NCBI RefSeq assembly: GCF_020531905.1
Contig: NZ_JAJAWG010000009.1
Span: 26,682 to 90,681 of the forward strand
Reading direction: 5' to 3'
DNA: 64,000 nt
From: Deefgea salmonis
GTDB taxonomy: Bacteria > Pseudomonadota > Gammaproteobacteria > Burkholderiales > Chitinibacteraceae
Shown here: in pieces, positions 34,163 through 44,476 of the stretch
Position numbering within the stretch: the first letter of the stretch is position 1
How the letters are laid out: each line of letters starts with the position of its first letter
Program-made: the position numbers and the translations under genes
Notes under the pieces: generated by a model
The model's input: the letters and a program-made list of their open reading frames with translations, nothing else
The model's database searches: none
What the model was told of the DNA's origin: nothing

Positions 34163-35317
34163 GTGTTAAAAAAACTTATCATTAGCGCCAGTTTATCCAT
34201 CGCGACTTTTGCAAATGCCGAAATTGTCATTGGGCAATCCGTGCCAACCACGGGTATTGCCGCCGAAACCGGCAAAGCGATTGCACTGGGTGCTTCGCTC
34301 TATTTTAATAGTATTAATGGCCGAGGCGGTATCAACGGCGAATTAATCAATCACATAGTGCGTGATGATGCCTACGATGCACAAAAAACACTAAAAAATA
34401 CCCAAGACTTTATTGAAAAAGAAAATGCAGTGGCATTAATTTCTTATTTTGGCACTTCAGGCATTTCTGAACTCATCAAAACCAAAACATTAGAGCATTC
34501 AGGGATTCCTTTAGTTGGTGTTCATAGCGGAGCAGAATCGATTCGCAATCCCGGTAATTTATTTATCTTTAATACCCGTAGTAGTTACAATCAAGAAACC
34601 GATCGTTTAATCAAATTGCTCGTCGGTAACTTAGGTGTTACTAAAATTGCGGTCGTTGCCGAAAAAGGCGAATTTGGTGATGCCGGCGTAGCAGCATTAA
34701 AAGCTTCGCTCGAAAAGCATCAGCTTAAATTAGCCGGAGAAGCTTGGTATGACAATAAATCAGGCGACACCAATAAAGCCGCCCAAGAGCTAGCCAAAAT
34801 GAATCCGGAGGCCATTATTATCGTTGCGCTCTCCAAACCAGCCGCTTCATTTGTACAGCAATATAAAGAGAAAGGTGGCACGTCACAGCTTTATTCTCTT
34901 TCGCCCGTCCAATTTGAAGAAGTCGCCAAAACAATTGGCAAGAAAGGGGCGCACGGTTTAGGAATCAGCCAAGCCTATCCTTATCCATATAATACGCGCA
35001 GCAAGTTGATTCAAGAATTTCAAGCCGCCGTATTTAATGAAATGGGAACCGGTTCAGGTAAAGAAGAATCAAAGTCAGCGATTGCCAATTACCCAAGTTA
35101 TGCCATGCTCGAAGGCTATATTTCTGCTCGGCTTATTGTTGAAGCCATTAAAAGAGCAGGAAAAACCCCAACTCGTTCTAGTATTTACAACGCCTTAACT
35201 ACAATGAAAAAATATGACTTAGGCGGATTTACCATTGATTACAGTGATAAAAATCGCAATGGCTCTAGCTTTGGCGAAATTACGATGATGTCACCAACAG
35301 GGGCATTATCCCGATAG
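34163..35317 (+). CDS. Leu/Ile/Val-type ABC transporter substrate-binding protein (orphan)
   Basis: 384 residues with a signal peptide (cleaved near residue 19, ANAEIV). It is a type 1 periplasmic-binding fold of the LivJ/amide-binding group: IVIGQSVPTTGIAAETGKAI, GGINGELINHIVRDDAYDA, YFGTSGISELI, PVQFEEV. A GTG start behind GGAGGGG is used. No permease or ATPase genes accompany it. Stand-alone LivJ-like binding proteins in proteobacteria sometimes serve two-component or chemosensory systems; the ligand here is unknown. The gene is more AT-rich than its neighbours. Confidence 0.85.
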   Translation: MLKKLIISASLSIATFANAEIVIGQSVPTTGIAAETGKAIALGASLYFNSINGRGGINGELINHIVRDDAYDAQKTLKNTQDFIEKENAVALISYFGTSGISELIKTKTLEHSGIPLVGVHSGAESIRNPGNLFIFNTRSSYNQETDRLIKLLVGNLGVTKIAVVAEKGEFGDAGVAALKASLEKHQLKLAGEAWYDNKSGDTNKAAQELAKMNPEAIIIVALSKPAASFVQQYKEKGGTSQLYSLSPVQFEEVAKTIGKKGAHGLGISQAYPYPYNTRSKLIQEFQAAVFNEMGTGSGKEESKSAIANYPSYAMLEGYISARLIVEAIKRAGKTPTRSSIYNALTTMKKYDLGGFTIDYSDKNRNGSSFGEITMMSPTGALSR

Positions 35318-35331
35318 TTGCTCTATGCAAT

Positions 35332-35360
35332 AAAAAAGAGCCGATTTCGGCTCTTTTTTA
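35332..35360. terminator. Bidirectional terminator between the LivJ-like gene and dnaJ
   Basis: GAGCCGA / TCGGCTC 7-bp stem with a 2-base loop, preceded by six A and followed by six T, so it can end transcription from both convergent genes. Confidence 0.92.
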
Positions 35361-35383
35361 TTGTTAACACAAATTCAAACGCA

Positions 35384-36520
35384 TTAAGTTGCAAAAAAAT
35401 CTTTCACTTTATCCATAAATGATTTTGCACGAGGATTGTGCTTATCTGAATCACCTTGACTGATTTCTTCAAACTCTTTTAGCAATTCTTTTTGACGAGC
35501 AGTGAGCTTCACTGGCGTTTCCACCACAACATGGCACATTAAGTCGCCAGTCATTGCGCTACGCACGCCCTTAATTCCTTTGCTACGCAAACGAAATACC
35601 TGTCCGGTTTGCGTTTCTGGTGGAATCGTAATTCGTGCTTTACCCGATAAAGTTGGAATCTCTATTTCACCGCCCAATGCTGCACAACTAAAGCTAATTG
35701 GCATTTCACAGTGTAAATCATTACCTTCACGATTAAATACGGCGTGCTCTTTTACATGAATCACAACGTATAAATCACCTGGAGGGCCACCATTCACGCC
35801 GGCTTCGCCCTCTCCGCTCAAGCGAATACGATCACCTTCATCCACACCAGCAGGGATTTTCACCGCCAATGTTTTATGCGTTTGCACACGACCAGTGCCT
35901 TTACAATTACGACATGGATCAGGAATGTATTTCCCTGAACCATGACATGTCGGGCAAGTCTGCTGAACGCTAAAGAAACCTTGCGACACACGAACTTGAC
36001 CATGACCACCACAGGTATGGCAGGTTGTTGCTTCGGTACCGGGCTTTGCGCCAGAACCATGGCAAACATCACATTCATCATGCGATGGAATTTTAATCTG
36101 CTTTTCTACGCCACGTGCTGCGTCTTCCAGTGTGATTTCCATGTTGTAACGCAAATCAGCACCGCGATAAACATTACTACGCCCACCACGGCTACTACCG
36201 CCGCCACCGCCAAAAATATCACCAAAAATATCAGCGAAATCACCAAAACCGCCGCCACCACCAAAACCACCGCCGCCACCCATCCCAGCTTGCTGATCAA
36301 CACCGGCATGCCCGTATTGGTCATAAGCTGCGCGTTTTTGCGAGTCCGATAGTATTTCGTAGGCTTCTTTGCCTTCTTTAAATTTATCTTCAGCTTCTTT
36401 GCTGTCTGGATTGCGGTCCGGGTGGTATTTCATCGCCAGTTTACGGTATGCTTTTTTAATTTCTTCGTCCGAAGCGTCGCGATTCACGCCTAAAACGTCA
36501 TAAAAATCTTTCTTTGCCAT
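35384..36520 (-). CDS. dnaJ: Chaperone DnaJ (Hsp40)
   Basis: 378 residues. J domain with HPD ([12 protein letters not shown]) at residues 1-70, a long Gly/Phe-rich linker (about 75-110, repeated GGGGGFGGG), four CxxCxGxG zinc repeats ([32 protein letters not shown]) and a C-terminal substrate domain. It delivers unfolded proteins to DnaK and stimulates its ATPase. The start is the ATG at 36520. An intrinsic terminator lies 18 bases upstream, between dnaK and dnaJ, so dnaJ expression depends on read-through. Confidence 0.97.
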   Translation of the reverse strand: MAKKDFYDVLGVNRDASDEEIKKAYRKLAMKYHPDRNPDSKEAEDKFKEGKEAYEILSDSQKRAAYDQYGHAGVDQQAGMGGGGGFGGGGGFGDFADIFGDIFGGGGGSSRGGRSNVYRGADLRYNMEITLEDAARGVEKQIKIPSHDECDVCHGSGAKPGTEATTCHTCGGHGQVRVSQGFFSVQQTCPTCHGSGKYIPDPCRNCKGTGRVQTHKTLAVKIPAGVDEGDRIRLSGEGEAGVNGGPPGDLYVVIHVKEHAVFNREGNDLHCEMPISFSCAALGGEIEIPTLSGKARITIPPETQTGQVFRLRSKGIKGVRSAMTGDLMCHVVVETPVKLTARQKELLKEFEEISQGDSDKHNPRAKSFMDKVKDFFAT

Positions 36521-36538
36521 GATGCATTTCCCCGAGAC

Positions 36539-36574
36539 AAAAAAGCACAGCCGCTTGCAATGCAAGCGCTGTGC
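36539..36574 (-). terminator. Intrinsic terminator/attenuator between dnaK and dnaJ
   Basis: On the minus strand GCACAG-CGCTTGC pairs with GCAAGCG-G-CTGTGC (13 pairs, one bulged G, 3-base loop), followed by six T residues. It begins 17 bases after the dnaK stop and ends 18 bases before the dnaJ ATG. No promoter fits in the remaining space, so this hairpin would set the DnaK to DnaJ ratio by partial read-through. Confidence 0.85.
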
Positions 36575-36591
36575 CTAATTGAATATGCTGA

Positions 36592-38517
36592 TTACTTGTC
36601 TTTTACTTCGGTAAATTCAGCATCAACTACATTGCCGTCATCTTTATCATTGGCGCCCGCTTGCGGACCTGCAGCTTGAGCTCCGGCAGCATCGCCTTGC
36701 TCAGCATACATTTTCTCAGCCACTTTATGACTTGCTTGCATCAAAGCTTCTGTTTTCGCTTCGATCACTTCTTTGTCATCGCCACGAACGACTTCTTCCA
36801 AGTCTTTAATTGCCGCTTCAATGGCTACTTTTTCATCTTCAGTGACTTTATCTGCAGCATCGGTCAGCATTTTTTTCACTTGGTGAATCATTGCTTCACC
36901 CGAGTTACGTGCTGTCACCAACTCATGCAATTTTTTGTCTTCTTCTGCATTGAGCTCAGCGTCTTTAACCATTGCTTCGATTTCTGCTTCTGACAAACCA
37001 GATGACGCTTGAATCGTGATTTTGGCTTCTTTACCTGATGCTTTGTCTTTCGCACCTACGTGCAAGATACCATTGGCATCGATGTCAAAAGTCACTTCAA
37101 TTTGTGGCACACCGCGTGCTGCTGCCGGAATATCGCCCAAGTTGAATTGGCCCAAAGATTTATTGGCCGATGCTTTTTCGCGCTCACCTTGCAGCACATG
37201 AATCGTTACTGCACTTTGATTATCATCCGCAGTCGAAAACGTTTGTGATGCTTTGGTTGGAATCGTTGTATTTTTTTGGATCAGCTTAGTCATAATGCCG
37301 CCCAAAGTTTCGATACCCAATGACAACGGAGTTACGTCGAGCAATAAGATATCTTTACGATCGCCACCCAATACCGCACCTTGCAATGCCGCACCAACGG
37401 CAACTGCTTCGTCTGGGTTCACGTCACGACGTGGTTCTTTACCAAAGAATTCCTTCACAGCATCCATGACTTTAGGCATACGCGTTTGACCGCCGACCAA
37501 AATCACATCATCGATGTCCGATGCTTTCAAACCAGCGTCTTTCAAGGCGATTTTGCACGGTTCAATTGAACGAGCGATCAAATCATCAACCAAAGATTCA
37601 AACTTCGCGCGGGTAATTTTCAATACCAAATGCTTAGGACCGGTTGCATCCATTGTTACGTATGGCAAGTTGATTTCAGTTTGTGCTGCACTCGACAATT
37701 CGATTTTGGCTTTTTCTGCCGCTTCTTTCAGGCGTTGCAATGCCATTACGTCGTTTTTCAGGTCAATGCCTTGTTCTTTTTTGAACTCAGCAATGATGTA
37801 ATCCATCAAACGTTGGTCAAAGTCTTCACCGCCCAAGAATGTATCGCCGTTGGTAGCCAATACTTCGAATGCAGTCGAGCCATCCACATCAGCGATGTCG
37901 ATAATCGAAATATCAAACGTACCACCACCCAAGTCATACACCGCCACTTTGCGATCGCCTTGGCCTACTTTATCCATACCAAACGCCATTGCCGCAGCTG
38001 TTGGCTCATTGATAATACGTTTTACGTCCAAACCAGCGATACGCCCCGCGTCTTTAGTGGCTTGACGTTGGCTATCGTTAAAGTACGCAGGAACGGTAAT
38101 CACCGCTTCAGTTACTTCTTCACCGAGGTAGTCTTCGGCGGTTTTTTTCATTTTGCGCAAAATTTCCGCAGAGATTTGCGGTGGCGCCATTTTTTTGTCG
38201 CGAACCGAAACCCAAGCATCGCCATTGTCGGCAGCGACAATCGTGAACGGCATTGAGTCGATGTCTTTTTTCACTTCTTTATCGACGAATTTACGGCCGA
38301 TCAAACGCTTTACTGCGTACAAAGTATTTTTTGGATTGGTTACTGCTTGGCGTTTAGCAGGAGCACCTACCAAAATTTCGCCATCTTCTTGATAAGCAAT
38401 AATCGAAGGTGTCGTGCGTGCACCTTCCGCATTTTCGATCACTTTAGGTTGGCCATTTTCTAAAACGGCAACACAAGAGTTGGTTGTACCTAAATCGATA
38501 CCAATAATTTTAGCCAT
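36592..38517 (-). CDS. dnaK: Chaperone DnaK (Hsp70)
   Basis: 641 residues. The N-terminal ATPase domain has [30 protein letters not shown] and [10 protein letters not shown]; the linker is [14 protein letters not shown]; then come the substrate-binding domain and a lid ending in the acidic [13 protein letters not shown] tail. It folds and protects proteins with DnaJ and GrpE. A near-consensus sigma-32 promoter lies 72 bases upstream of the start. The gene order grpE-dnaK-dnaJ is common in proteobacteria. Confidence 0.99.
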   Translation of the reverse strand: MAKIIGIDLGTTNSCVAVLENGQPKVIENAEGARTTPSIIAYQEDGEILVGAPAKRQAVTNPKNTLYAVKRLIGRKFVDKEVKKDIDSMPFTIVAADNGDAWVSVRDKKMAPPQISAEILRKMKKTAEDYLGEEVTEAVITVPAYFNDSQRQATKDAGRIAGLDVKRIINEPTAAAMAFGMDKVGQGDRKVAVYDLGGGTFDISIIDIADVDGSTAFEVLATNGDTFLGGEDFDQRLMDYIIAEFKKEQGIDLKNDVMALQRLKEAAEKAKIELSSAAQTEINLPYVTMDATGPKHLVLKITRAKFESLVDDLIARSIEPCKIALKDAGLKASDIDDVILVGGQTRMPKVMDAVKEFFGKEPRRDVNPDEAVAVGAALQGAVLGGDRKDILLLDVTPLSLGIETLGGIMTKLIQKNTTIPTKASQTFSTADDNQSAVTIHVLQGEREKASANKSLGQFNLGDIPAAARGVPQIEVTFDIDANGILHVGAKDKASGKEAKITIQASSGLSEAEIEAMVKDAELNAEEDKKLHELVTARNSGEAMIHQVKKMLTDAADKVTEDEKVAIEAAIKDLEEVVRGDDKEVIEAKTEALMQASHKVAEKMYAEQGDAAGAQAAGPQAGANDKDDGNVVDAEFTEVKDK

Positions 38518-38588
38518 GTCGTATTTTCCTTCTTTCTAATTGCGGCTCACGCTAAGCGGAGCACCTTGTTCAATTAACCTTAATAATC

Positions 38589-38616
38589 AAGTGGGGATTG
38601 CCGTTTACATTTCAAG
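38589..38616 (-). promoter_or_regulatory. Sigma-32 (heat-shock) promoter of dnaK
   Basis: Read on the minus strand: CTTGAAA, 13 bases, then CCCCACTT. The sigma-32 consensus is CTTGAAA-N11-15-CCCCATNT, so 14 of the 14 or 15 fixed positions match apart from one base in the -10. It ends 72 bases before the dnaK ATG. Confidence 0.93.
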
Positions 38617-38643
38617 CCCACCGACTTCATTTATGCTAATAAA

Positions 38644-39195
38644 TTATTTTGCTGCCGCAACCACAACCATTGCTGGACGAATTACGCGGCCAGATAATTC
38701 ATAGCCTTTTTGCATTACTTGAATCACCGTATTGGCTTCTTCATCACTTGGGGCCATTGAAATCGCTTGATGCTTGTTTGGATCTAATTTTTCACCGATG
38801 GGGTTGATCTCCAATAGATCAAACTTTTCAAACACATTGGTTAGGCTTTTCGCGGTTAAATCAACGCCCGTTTTCAGCCCTTCAAAATTGCCCGACTCAT
38901 CCAGCAAAGCCATATCAATCGCGTCTTTGACGGCAATGACTTCACGCGCAAATTTTTCTAAAGCAAATTTGCGGGTGCGTTCATTTTCTTCTAATGCACG
39001 ACGACGGGCATTTTCCGCCTCGGCGCGAATATACAAAATATCTTGGCGTGCTTTATCTAGGTCAACCAAAGCCGCGCTCAATTGCGCCTCAATGCCACTA
39101 GCAACTTCATCAGCCACGGTTTCTACCGCAGGGGCCACGATGGACTCTTGTTCAATTGCATCTTGATTTACGTCTTGAATATTGTCTTGACTCAT
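38644..39195 (-). CDS. grpE: Nucleotide exchange factor GrpE
   Basis: 183 residues. An acidic N-terminus, a long coiled-coil helix (AALVDLDKARQDILYIRAEAENARRRA) and a beta domain with NPIGEKLDPNKHQAISM, DEEANTVIQVMQKGY and RVIRPAMVVVAA. It releases ADP from DnaK. It precedes dnaK by 126 bases and has its own sigma-32 promoter. Confidence 0.97.
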   Translation of the reverse strand: MSQDNIQDVNQDAIEQESIVAPAVETVADEVASGIEAQLSAALVDLDKARQDILYIRAEAENARRRALEENERTRKFALEKFAREVIAVKDAIDMALLDESGNFEGLKTGVDLTAKSLTNVFEKFDLLEINPIGEKLDPNKHQAISMAPSDEEANTVIQVMQKGYELSGRVIRPAMVVVAAAK

Positions 39196-39566
39196 TGCTG
39201 CACTCCAAATTTGTTACGTTCCGATATGAAATGGGGGTAGGCACTTGCTTTTCAAGAGCGGGATCACCGACAAAATCGAAACCCTCTACAGGCAAGCCCC
39301 AATATGTAGTAAGAATAATTCGACTACACTATGGTGCAGCGCAATAAAAACATTGCACTGAATAAAAACCCTGCTTCAATGAAAGCAATAGTGAGTGCAC
39401 ACGATAAACAATTGAAATACCGTGCTTGATCACCGAAGCCAAGGCTTTAAAACCACCCTGAGTATTTTATATACCCAATGATTTTAGACTGCCGCCAAAG
39501 TGAAAATTTAAAAGGTGTTTCAAAATAAGTACACTCAAAATTGCCCTAACCAACACGGAGATCAGT
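39196..39566. other. Divergent intergenic region between grpE and aceA
   Basis: 371 bases without a gene. The grpE half holds a sigma-32 promoter at 39229-39256. The aceA half is AT-rich, with GGAG 7 bases before the aceA ATG. I see no clear operator. Confidence 0.5.
39229..39256 (-). promoter_or_regulatory. Sigma-32 (heat-shock) promoter of grpE
   Basis: Read on the minus strand: CTTGAAA, 13 bases, then CCCCATTT, a full match to the sigma-32 consensus. It ends about 34 bases before the grpE start, so the predicted transcript start is near 39220. Confidence 0.95.
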
Positions 39567-40847
39567 ATGAGCACGCAAGCAAAACGCATCGCAGCAATCG
39601 AAAATGACTGGCAGACCAACCCGCGTTGGAAGGGCATAACACGCCCTTATACCGCAGCGGATGTTGATCGTTTGCGGGGTACTTTATTGCAGGAATATAC
39701 CCTTGCAAGTCACGGCGCTAAAAAACTGTGGCAATTGATGCACGAAACACCTTACGTTCACGCCTTGGGCGCATTGACTGGCAATCAAGCGATGCAACAA
39801 GTCAAAGCGGGTCTTAAAGCCATTTACCTTTCTGGTTGGCAAGTGGCTGCGGACGCCAATCAAGCGGGTGAAATGTACCCTGACCAATCGCTCTACCCAG
39901 CCAATTCAGTACCCCAAGTTGTTCGCCGCATTAACAATACTTTAGCGCGTGCCGACCAAATCAATCACGCCGAGGGCGACGATAGTCTTGATTTTTATGC
40001 GCCAATTGTTGCCGATGCCGAAGCGGGTTTTGGTGGGGTACTGAATGCGTTCGAGTTGATGAAAGCGATGATTGAAGCCGGTGCCGCTGGGGTTCACTTT
40101 GAAGACCAACTGGCCTCAGTTAAAAAATGCGGCCACATGGGCGGCAAAGTCTTGGTGCCAACGCGTGAAGCGATTGAAAAACTGGTTGCAGCGCGTTTAG
40201 CGGCCGATGTGATGGGCGTACCGACCATTATTGTGGCACGCACTGACGCCGAAGCTGCTGATTTACTCACTAGCGATGTGGATGACAACGACAAGCCATT
40301 CTGCACTGGCGAGCGCACGATGGAAGGCTTTTACAAGACGTATCCCGGTCTAGACCAAGCCATCTCTCGCGGTCTAGCCTATGCCCCATATGCTGATCTG
40401 GTTTGGTGCGAAACTGGTAAGCCCGATTTGGAATATGCGCGTAAATTTGCCGATGCTATCCATGCCAAATTCCCTGGCAAATTGCTGGCTTATAACTGCT
40501 CGCCATCATTTAACTGGAAGAAAAACCTCGATGACGCAACGATTGCCAAGTTCCAAAAAGAACTCGGCGCCATGGGGTATAAATTCCAATTTATCACCTT
40601 GGCAGGCTTCCATGCCTTGAACTACGGCATGTTTAATTTGGCACACGGCTATGCGCGTGAAGGCATGAGCGCTTTTGTTGAATTACAAGAAGCTGAATTT
40701 GCGGCTGCAACTCGCGGCTTTACCGCAGTTAAACACCAGCGGGAAGTCGGTACCGGTTACTTCGATCAAGTGACTCAAGTAATTCAGCAAGGCCAATCAT
40801 CCACCACCGCCTTGCAAGGTTCTACCGAAGAAGAACAATTTCACTAA
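39567..40847 (+). CDS. aceA: Isocitrate lyase
   Basis: Splits isocitrate to glyoxylate and succinate, the first step of the glyoxylate shunt. 426 residues. The catalytic KKCGHMGGK loop is intact (C in KKCGH), along with [20 protein letters not shown] and [10 protein letters not shown]. Followed 99 bases downstream by aceB on the same strand, so it is probably one operon; the gap holds a 49-bp palindromic element. Confidence 0.98.
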   Translation: MSTQAKRIAAIENDWQTNPRWKGITRPYTAADVDRLRGTLLQEYTLASHGAKKLWQLMHETPYVHALGALTGNQAMQQVKAGLKAIYLSGWQVAADANQAGEMYPDQSLYPANSVPQVVRRINNTLARADQINHAEGDDSLDFYAPIVADAEAGFGGVLNAFELMKAMIEAGAAGVHFEDQLASVKKCGHMGGKVLVPTREAIEKLVAARLAADVMGVPTIIVARTDAEAADLLTSDVDDNDKPFCTGERTMEGFYKTYPGLDQAISRGLAYAPYADLVWCETGKPDLEYARKFADAIHAKFPGKLLAYNCSPSFNWKKNLDDATIAKFQKELGAMGYKFQFITLAGFHALNYGMFNLAHGYAREGMSAFVELQEAEFAAATRGFTAVKHQREVGTGYFDQVTQVIQQGQSSTTALQGSTEEEQFH

Positions 40848-40849
40848 TC

Positions 40850-40898
40850 AGGTATTAGCATATAGACCATGCTAAATAAGGTGTAGCGACAAATACCC
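40850..40898. repeat. 49-bp GTAT-N37-ATAC element in the aceA-aceB gap
   Basis: AGGTAT at the left end and ATACCC at the right end, exact 41-base spacing, with an inner TAGCAT/ATGCTA hairpin. It begins 2 bases after the aceA stop codon. Confidence 0.7.
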
Positions 40899-40946
40899 TG
40901 TGACGGCACTTTGTGTCGTCACAGTCTCTTGCAAGGGAGCATCACG

Positions 40947-42518
40947 ATGAATATGCGAATTAAAGGTCAAACGAGTCCAGAAGTCAGCAGCATCCTAACG
41001 CCAGCGGCACTTGATTTTTTGGCGCAACTACACCGTCAATTTGAGCCCCGTCGCCGTGAATTAATGACCGCTCGCCAAACTCGCCAAGCGCAATTGGATG
41101 CGGGCATCAAACCTGATTTTCTCGCCGAAACGGCAAACATTCGCACTAGCGACTGGCAAATTAGCCCATTACCAGCTGATTTATTAGACCGGCGCGTCGA
41201 AATTACTGGCCCAGTAGAAAGAAAAATGATGATCAATGCCCTTAATTCTGGGGCGAAATCATTTATGGCCGATTTTGAAGATTCCAATACCCCAACTTGG
41301 AACAACCAAATCGAAGGCCAAATCAATGTGCGCGACGCTTATCGCCGCACGATCAGCTTTACTAGCCCAGAAGGCAAGGTTTACGCGCTCAACGATACAA
41401 TTGCCACCCTCGTCATTCGGCCACGTGGCTGGCATTTAATGGAAAAACATTTCGAAGTCGATGGCGAAATCATGTCCGGTTCGCTATTTGATTTCGGTTT
41501 AGTGGTATTTCACAACCTGCAATATCGCCTCAGCCAAGGCAGCTCTTGTTATTTCTACTTGCCAAAAATGGAATCGCACCTCGAAGCACGCTTATGGAAT
41601 GACGTGTTTACTTGGGCCGAACGCCAGCTTGAGGCACCACATGGTTGTATCAAGGGAACGGTTCTAATCGAAACGATTTTAGCCGCTTTTGAAATGGACG
41701 AAATTTTATATGAACTCCGTGAGCATTCATCAGGCTTAAATGCCGGTCGTTGGGATTATATTTTTAGCTGCATCAAAAAATTCCGTATGGATCGCAACTT
41801 TTGCCTTGCCGATCGCAGCCAAATCACCATGACCGTGCCATTTATGCGCGCGTACTCCTTATTACTACTAAAAACCTGTCATCAGCGTGGCGCGCCAGCG
41901 ATGGGCGGGATGTCGGCATATATTCCGGTTAAATCCGACCCGGTGGCCAACGAAAAAGCCATGACCCAAGTGCGTGCCGATAAAGAGCGCGATGCCGGTG
42001 ATGGTTACGATGGCGGCTGGGTAGCGCATCCAGGTCTAGTGCCGGTGGCGATGGCTGCTTGGGATGTAATCTTGGGCGAGCAGCCCAATCAAATTCACAA
42101 ACAGCGTGCTGATATTGCCTGCTCGGCTGCAGATTTACTCAACTTCCAACCCGAAAGCCCAATTACTGAGGCCGGTTTACGCGGCAATATCTCAGTCGGC
42201 GTGCAATATCTGGCATCGTGGTTAGCGGGCATGGGTTGCGTGCCAATCCATAACTTGATGGAAGACGCGGCCACAGCTGAAATTAGTCGCTCGCAAATTT
42301 GGCAATGGCTACGTTCTGACAAGGGCGTGCTGGTGGATGGTCGCAAAGTCACCGTGGAAATGTTTCATCAATGGTTGCCTGAAGAAGTGGTTAAAATCGA
42401 GGCGCAAGGCCGTTTTAGCGCCACCTTGACTGAGGCGGCCAAGCTCTTTGACCAAATCACCACGGCAGATGAATTTATTGAGTTTCTGACGCTACCGGGC
42501 TACGCCAGAATTGCTTAA
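40947..42518 (+). CDS. aceB: Malate synthase A
   Basis: Condenses glyoxylate with acetyl-CoA to malate, completing the shunt. 523 residues, typical for the A isoform. Motifs: [42 protein letters not shown] and [12 protein letters not shown] (catalytic Asp/Glu region). The ATG at 40947 has AAGGGAG upstream; an upstream in-frame ATG at 40911 is less likely. Followed by a terminator with a GAAA loop. Confidence 0.97.
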   Translation: MNMRIKGQTSPEVSSILTPAALDFLAQLHRQFEPRRRELMTARQTRQAQLDAGIKPDFLAETANIRTSDWQISPLPADLLDRRVEITGPVERKMMINALNSGAKSFMADFEDSNTPTWNNQIEGQINVRDAYRRTISFTSPEGKVYALNDTIATLVIRPRGWHLMEKHFEVDGEIMSGSLFDFGLVVFHNLQYRLSQGSSCYFYLPKMESHLEARLWNDVFTWAERQLEAPHGCIKGTVLIETILAAFEMDEILYELREHSSGLNAGRWDYIFSCIKKFRMDRNFCLADRSQITMTVPFMRAYSLLLLKTCHQRGAPAMGGMSAYIPVKSDPVANEKAMTQVRADKERDAGDGYDGGWVAHPGLVPVAMAAWDVILGEQPNQIHKQRADIACSAADLLNFQPESPITEAGLRGNISVGVQYLASWLAGMGCVPIHNLMEDAATAEISRSQIWQWLRSDKGVLVDGRKVTVEMFHQWLPEEVVKIEAQGRFSATLTEAAKLFDQITTADEFIEFLTLPGYARIA

Positions 42519-42543
42519 TGCCTATTTGATTTAATGCTTGATC

Positions 42544-42568
42544 TGCCTCGGGAAACCGAGGCATTTTT
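42544..42568 (+). terminator. Terminator of aceB
   Basis: An 8-bp stem TGCCTCGG / CCGAGGCA closed by a GAAA tetraloop and followed by TTTTTGTTG. Confidence 0.93.
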
Positions 42569-42649
42569 GTTGTATCTGCGTTGATTCACTAGCCTATCTT
42601 ACCAATGCCTCCTAGAATCTTACTTCGGTCTCAAGAGAAGCCAATAAAA

Positions 42650-43273
42650 ATGAAGCTAATTACCGCACTACATAGCCCATTCGGTAGGAAAATTCGCATT
42701 GTCTTGGCGGAAAAAAAGATCGATTTTGAGCTGATCATCGCCAAACCCGGCGAAGATGATGCCCTGATTCAAAGCTATAACCCACTGGGTAAAGTACCGG
42801 TTTTAGCGCTCGATGATGGTCGGGTTATTTATGATTCAAGCGTCATCGCTGAGCACTTAGACTACTTATCGCCAGTGTGTAAGTTATTTCCCAGCGATCA
42901 ACGTCCGATGATTAGCGCCAAACGAACTGCGGCTTTAGCCGATGGGATTTGTGATGCTGCCGTTGCCATCGTGATGGAATTGCGCCGTCCTAGCGCCTTG
43001 CAAAGCCACGATGCGATCAGCCGCCAGCAAGATAAAATCATCCGTGGCTTAGCCGCATTAGAAAGCCAACTTGAAGAAAAACGCTGGTTTTCTGGGGATG
43101 CGTATAGCATTGCGGATATCGCGGTGATTTGTATGCTTGAATATTTGGATTTACGCCTACCCCAACTGCAATGGGCCACCCACTACTCCGCCTTGCAACA
43201 ATATCACCAGCGCGTCGGCGAGCGCGCGGCCATCATTGAGACTCGGCCAGTAGAGATGACTTCTGTCGCTTAA
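42650..43273 (+). CDS. Glutathione S-transferase family protein
   Basis: 207 residues. N-terminal thioredoxin-like half (LITALHSPFGRKIRIVLAEK, NPLGKVPVLALDDG with the cis-Pro, YDSSVIAEHLDYL) and C-terminal helical half (WFSGDAYSIADIAVICMLEYLD). It resembles the YibF type of GST. The substrate is unknown. The ATG at 42650 is chosen over 42605 because the shorter product begins exactly as family members do. Confidence 0.92.
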   Translation: MKLITALHSPFGRKIRIVLAEKKIDFELIIAKPGEDDALIQSYNPLGKVPVLALDDGRVIYDSSVIAEHLDYLSPVCKLFPSDQRPMISAKRTAALADGICDAAVAIVMELRRPSALQSHDAISRQQDKIIRGLAALESQLEEKRWFSGDAYSIADIAVICMLEYLDLRLPQLQWATHYSALQQYHQRVGERAAIIETRPVEMTSVA

Positions 43274-43283
43274 ATCTAAGCAA

Positions 43284-43319
43284 TAAAAAAAGCGCAGATC
43301 TTTATCTGCGCTTTTTTTA
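43284..43319. terminator. Bidirectional terminator between the GST gene and the sugar ABC operon
   Basis: A 9-bp stem AGCGCAGAT / ATCTGCGCT with a CTTT loop, flanked by seven A on the left and seven T on the right, serving both converging transcripts. Confidence 0.93.
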
Positions 43320-43336
43320 TTGGCGGTGTACTGAGT

Positions 43337-44425
43337 TTAAATTCTAGCTTCAGTCGCAAGATCGAATAACACTACTTTTTTCATATCCAGCACCAGCTTA
43401 ATGCTCTGCCCAGTCGGTGGCACCAGTCGCGGATGCACCCGCGCAATCACTTCCACCCCGTTGATTTCGGTGTACACCATCGTATCAGGCCCTGTCGGCT
43501 CAGTGATTTTCACCTTACACTCCAGCGCGCTCGACTGCATCTCAGCCACATCCAGCTGTTCTGGGCGAATCCCTAGGGTAATTTTCTCACCCAAGCGTGC
43601 ACGCAAATTTGGCCGCTCCGCCAAGCTAATGAAATAAGGGCTCGCCACCCCTTGCAAAGAAACCCCCAACTCGCCGTCATGTTCAATTAAATGGCAGGGA
43701 ATAAAATTCATTGAGGGCGAACCAATAAAACTCGCCACAAAAAGGTTGGCTGGGTTTTCATAAATATCTTGTGGGCGGCCAAATTGTTGAATCACACCGT
43801 CTTTCATGACCGCGATTTTGTCGCCAAGCGTCATCGCTTCAATTTGATCGTGCGTCACGTACACAATTGTCGTTTTCAGGCGCTGGTGCAATTGCTTGAT
43901 TTCAACGCGCATTTCAACGCGCAATTTGGCATCCAAATTCGATAGTGGCTCATCAAATAAAAATAGCTTGGGATTGCGGGCCAATGCGCGGCCCATCGCC
44001 ACACGTTGCCGTTGCCCGCCCGACAAAGCGGCTGGTTTGCGCTCAAGCAAATGATCCATTTGCAGCATTTTGGCAACGCGAGCAATGATTTCATTTTGCT
44101 CCGCCTTCGCAATGCCGCGCGTTTCTAAACCAAAAGCAATATTTTGCCGAACGCTCATCGTTGGATAAAGCGCATAGCTTTGAAACACCATTGCGATATC
44201 GCGATCTTTTGGCGCGACATTGGTGACTGCACGATCCGCAATACAAACCTCACCCGTCGTTGGGCTTTCTAGTCCCGCAATAATATTCATCAAGGTCGAT
44301 TTACCACAACCGGATGGCCCAACCAAAATCAAAAACTCACCGGACTCAATATCAATATTGATGCCTTTTAAAATTTGCGTATCACCAAATGTCTTGGTGA
44401 CATTTTTAATGGCTAAAGCACCCAT
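43337..44425 (-). CDS. Sugar ABC transporter ATPase (MalK/UgpC type)
   Basis: 362 residues. Walker A GPSGCGKST, Q-loop MVFQSYALYP, signature LSGGQRQRVAMGRALARNP, Walker B LFLFDEPLSNLDA and H-loop YVTHDQIEAMTLG, with the C-terminal OB-fold (TOBE) regulatory domain. Last gene of gtsA-gtsB-gtsC-ATPase. In the Pseudomonas gts glucose system this position is occupied by gtsD/malK. Start taken at the ATG at 44425; the earlier one at 44455 lacks support. Confidence 0.93.
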   Translation of the reverse strand: MGALAIKNVTKTFGDTQILKGINIDIESGEFLILVGPSGCGKSTLMNIIAGLESPTTGEVCIADRAVTNVAPKDRDIAMVFQSYALYPTMSVRQNIAFGLETRGIAKAEQNEIIARVAKMLQMDHLLERKPAALSGGQRQRVAMGRALARNPKLFLFDEPLSNLDAKLRVEMRVEIKQLHQRLKTTIVYVTHDQIEAMTLGDKIAVMKDGVIQQFGRPQDIYENPANLFVASFIGSPSMNFIPCHLIEHDGELGVSLQGVASPYFISLAERPNLRARLGEKITLGIRPEQLDVAEMQSSALECKVKITEPTGPDTMVYTEINGVEVIARVHPRLVPPTGQSIKLVLDMKKVVLFDLATEARI

Positions 44426-44476
44426 TGCATTCTCCAAATTGATTGAATAACCCAAGTTATCACTTGGGCCAACGAC

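Noticed and set aside
36661..38392. Long reading frames antisense to dnaK
   Set aside because: Shadows of a highly expressed, codon-biased gene; no start signals or protein-like composition.
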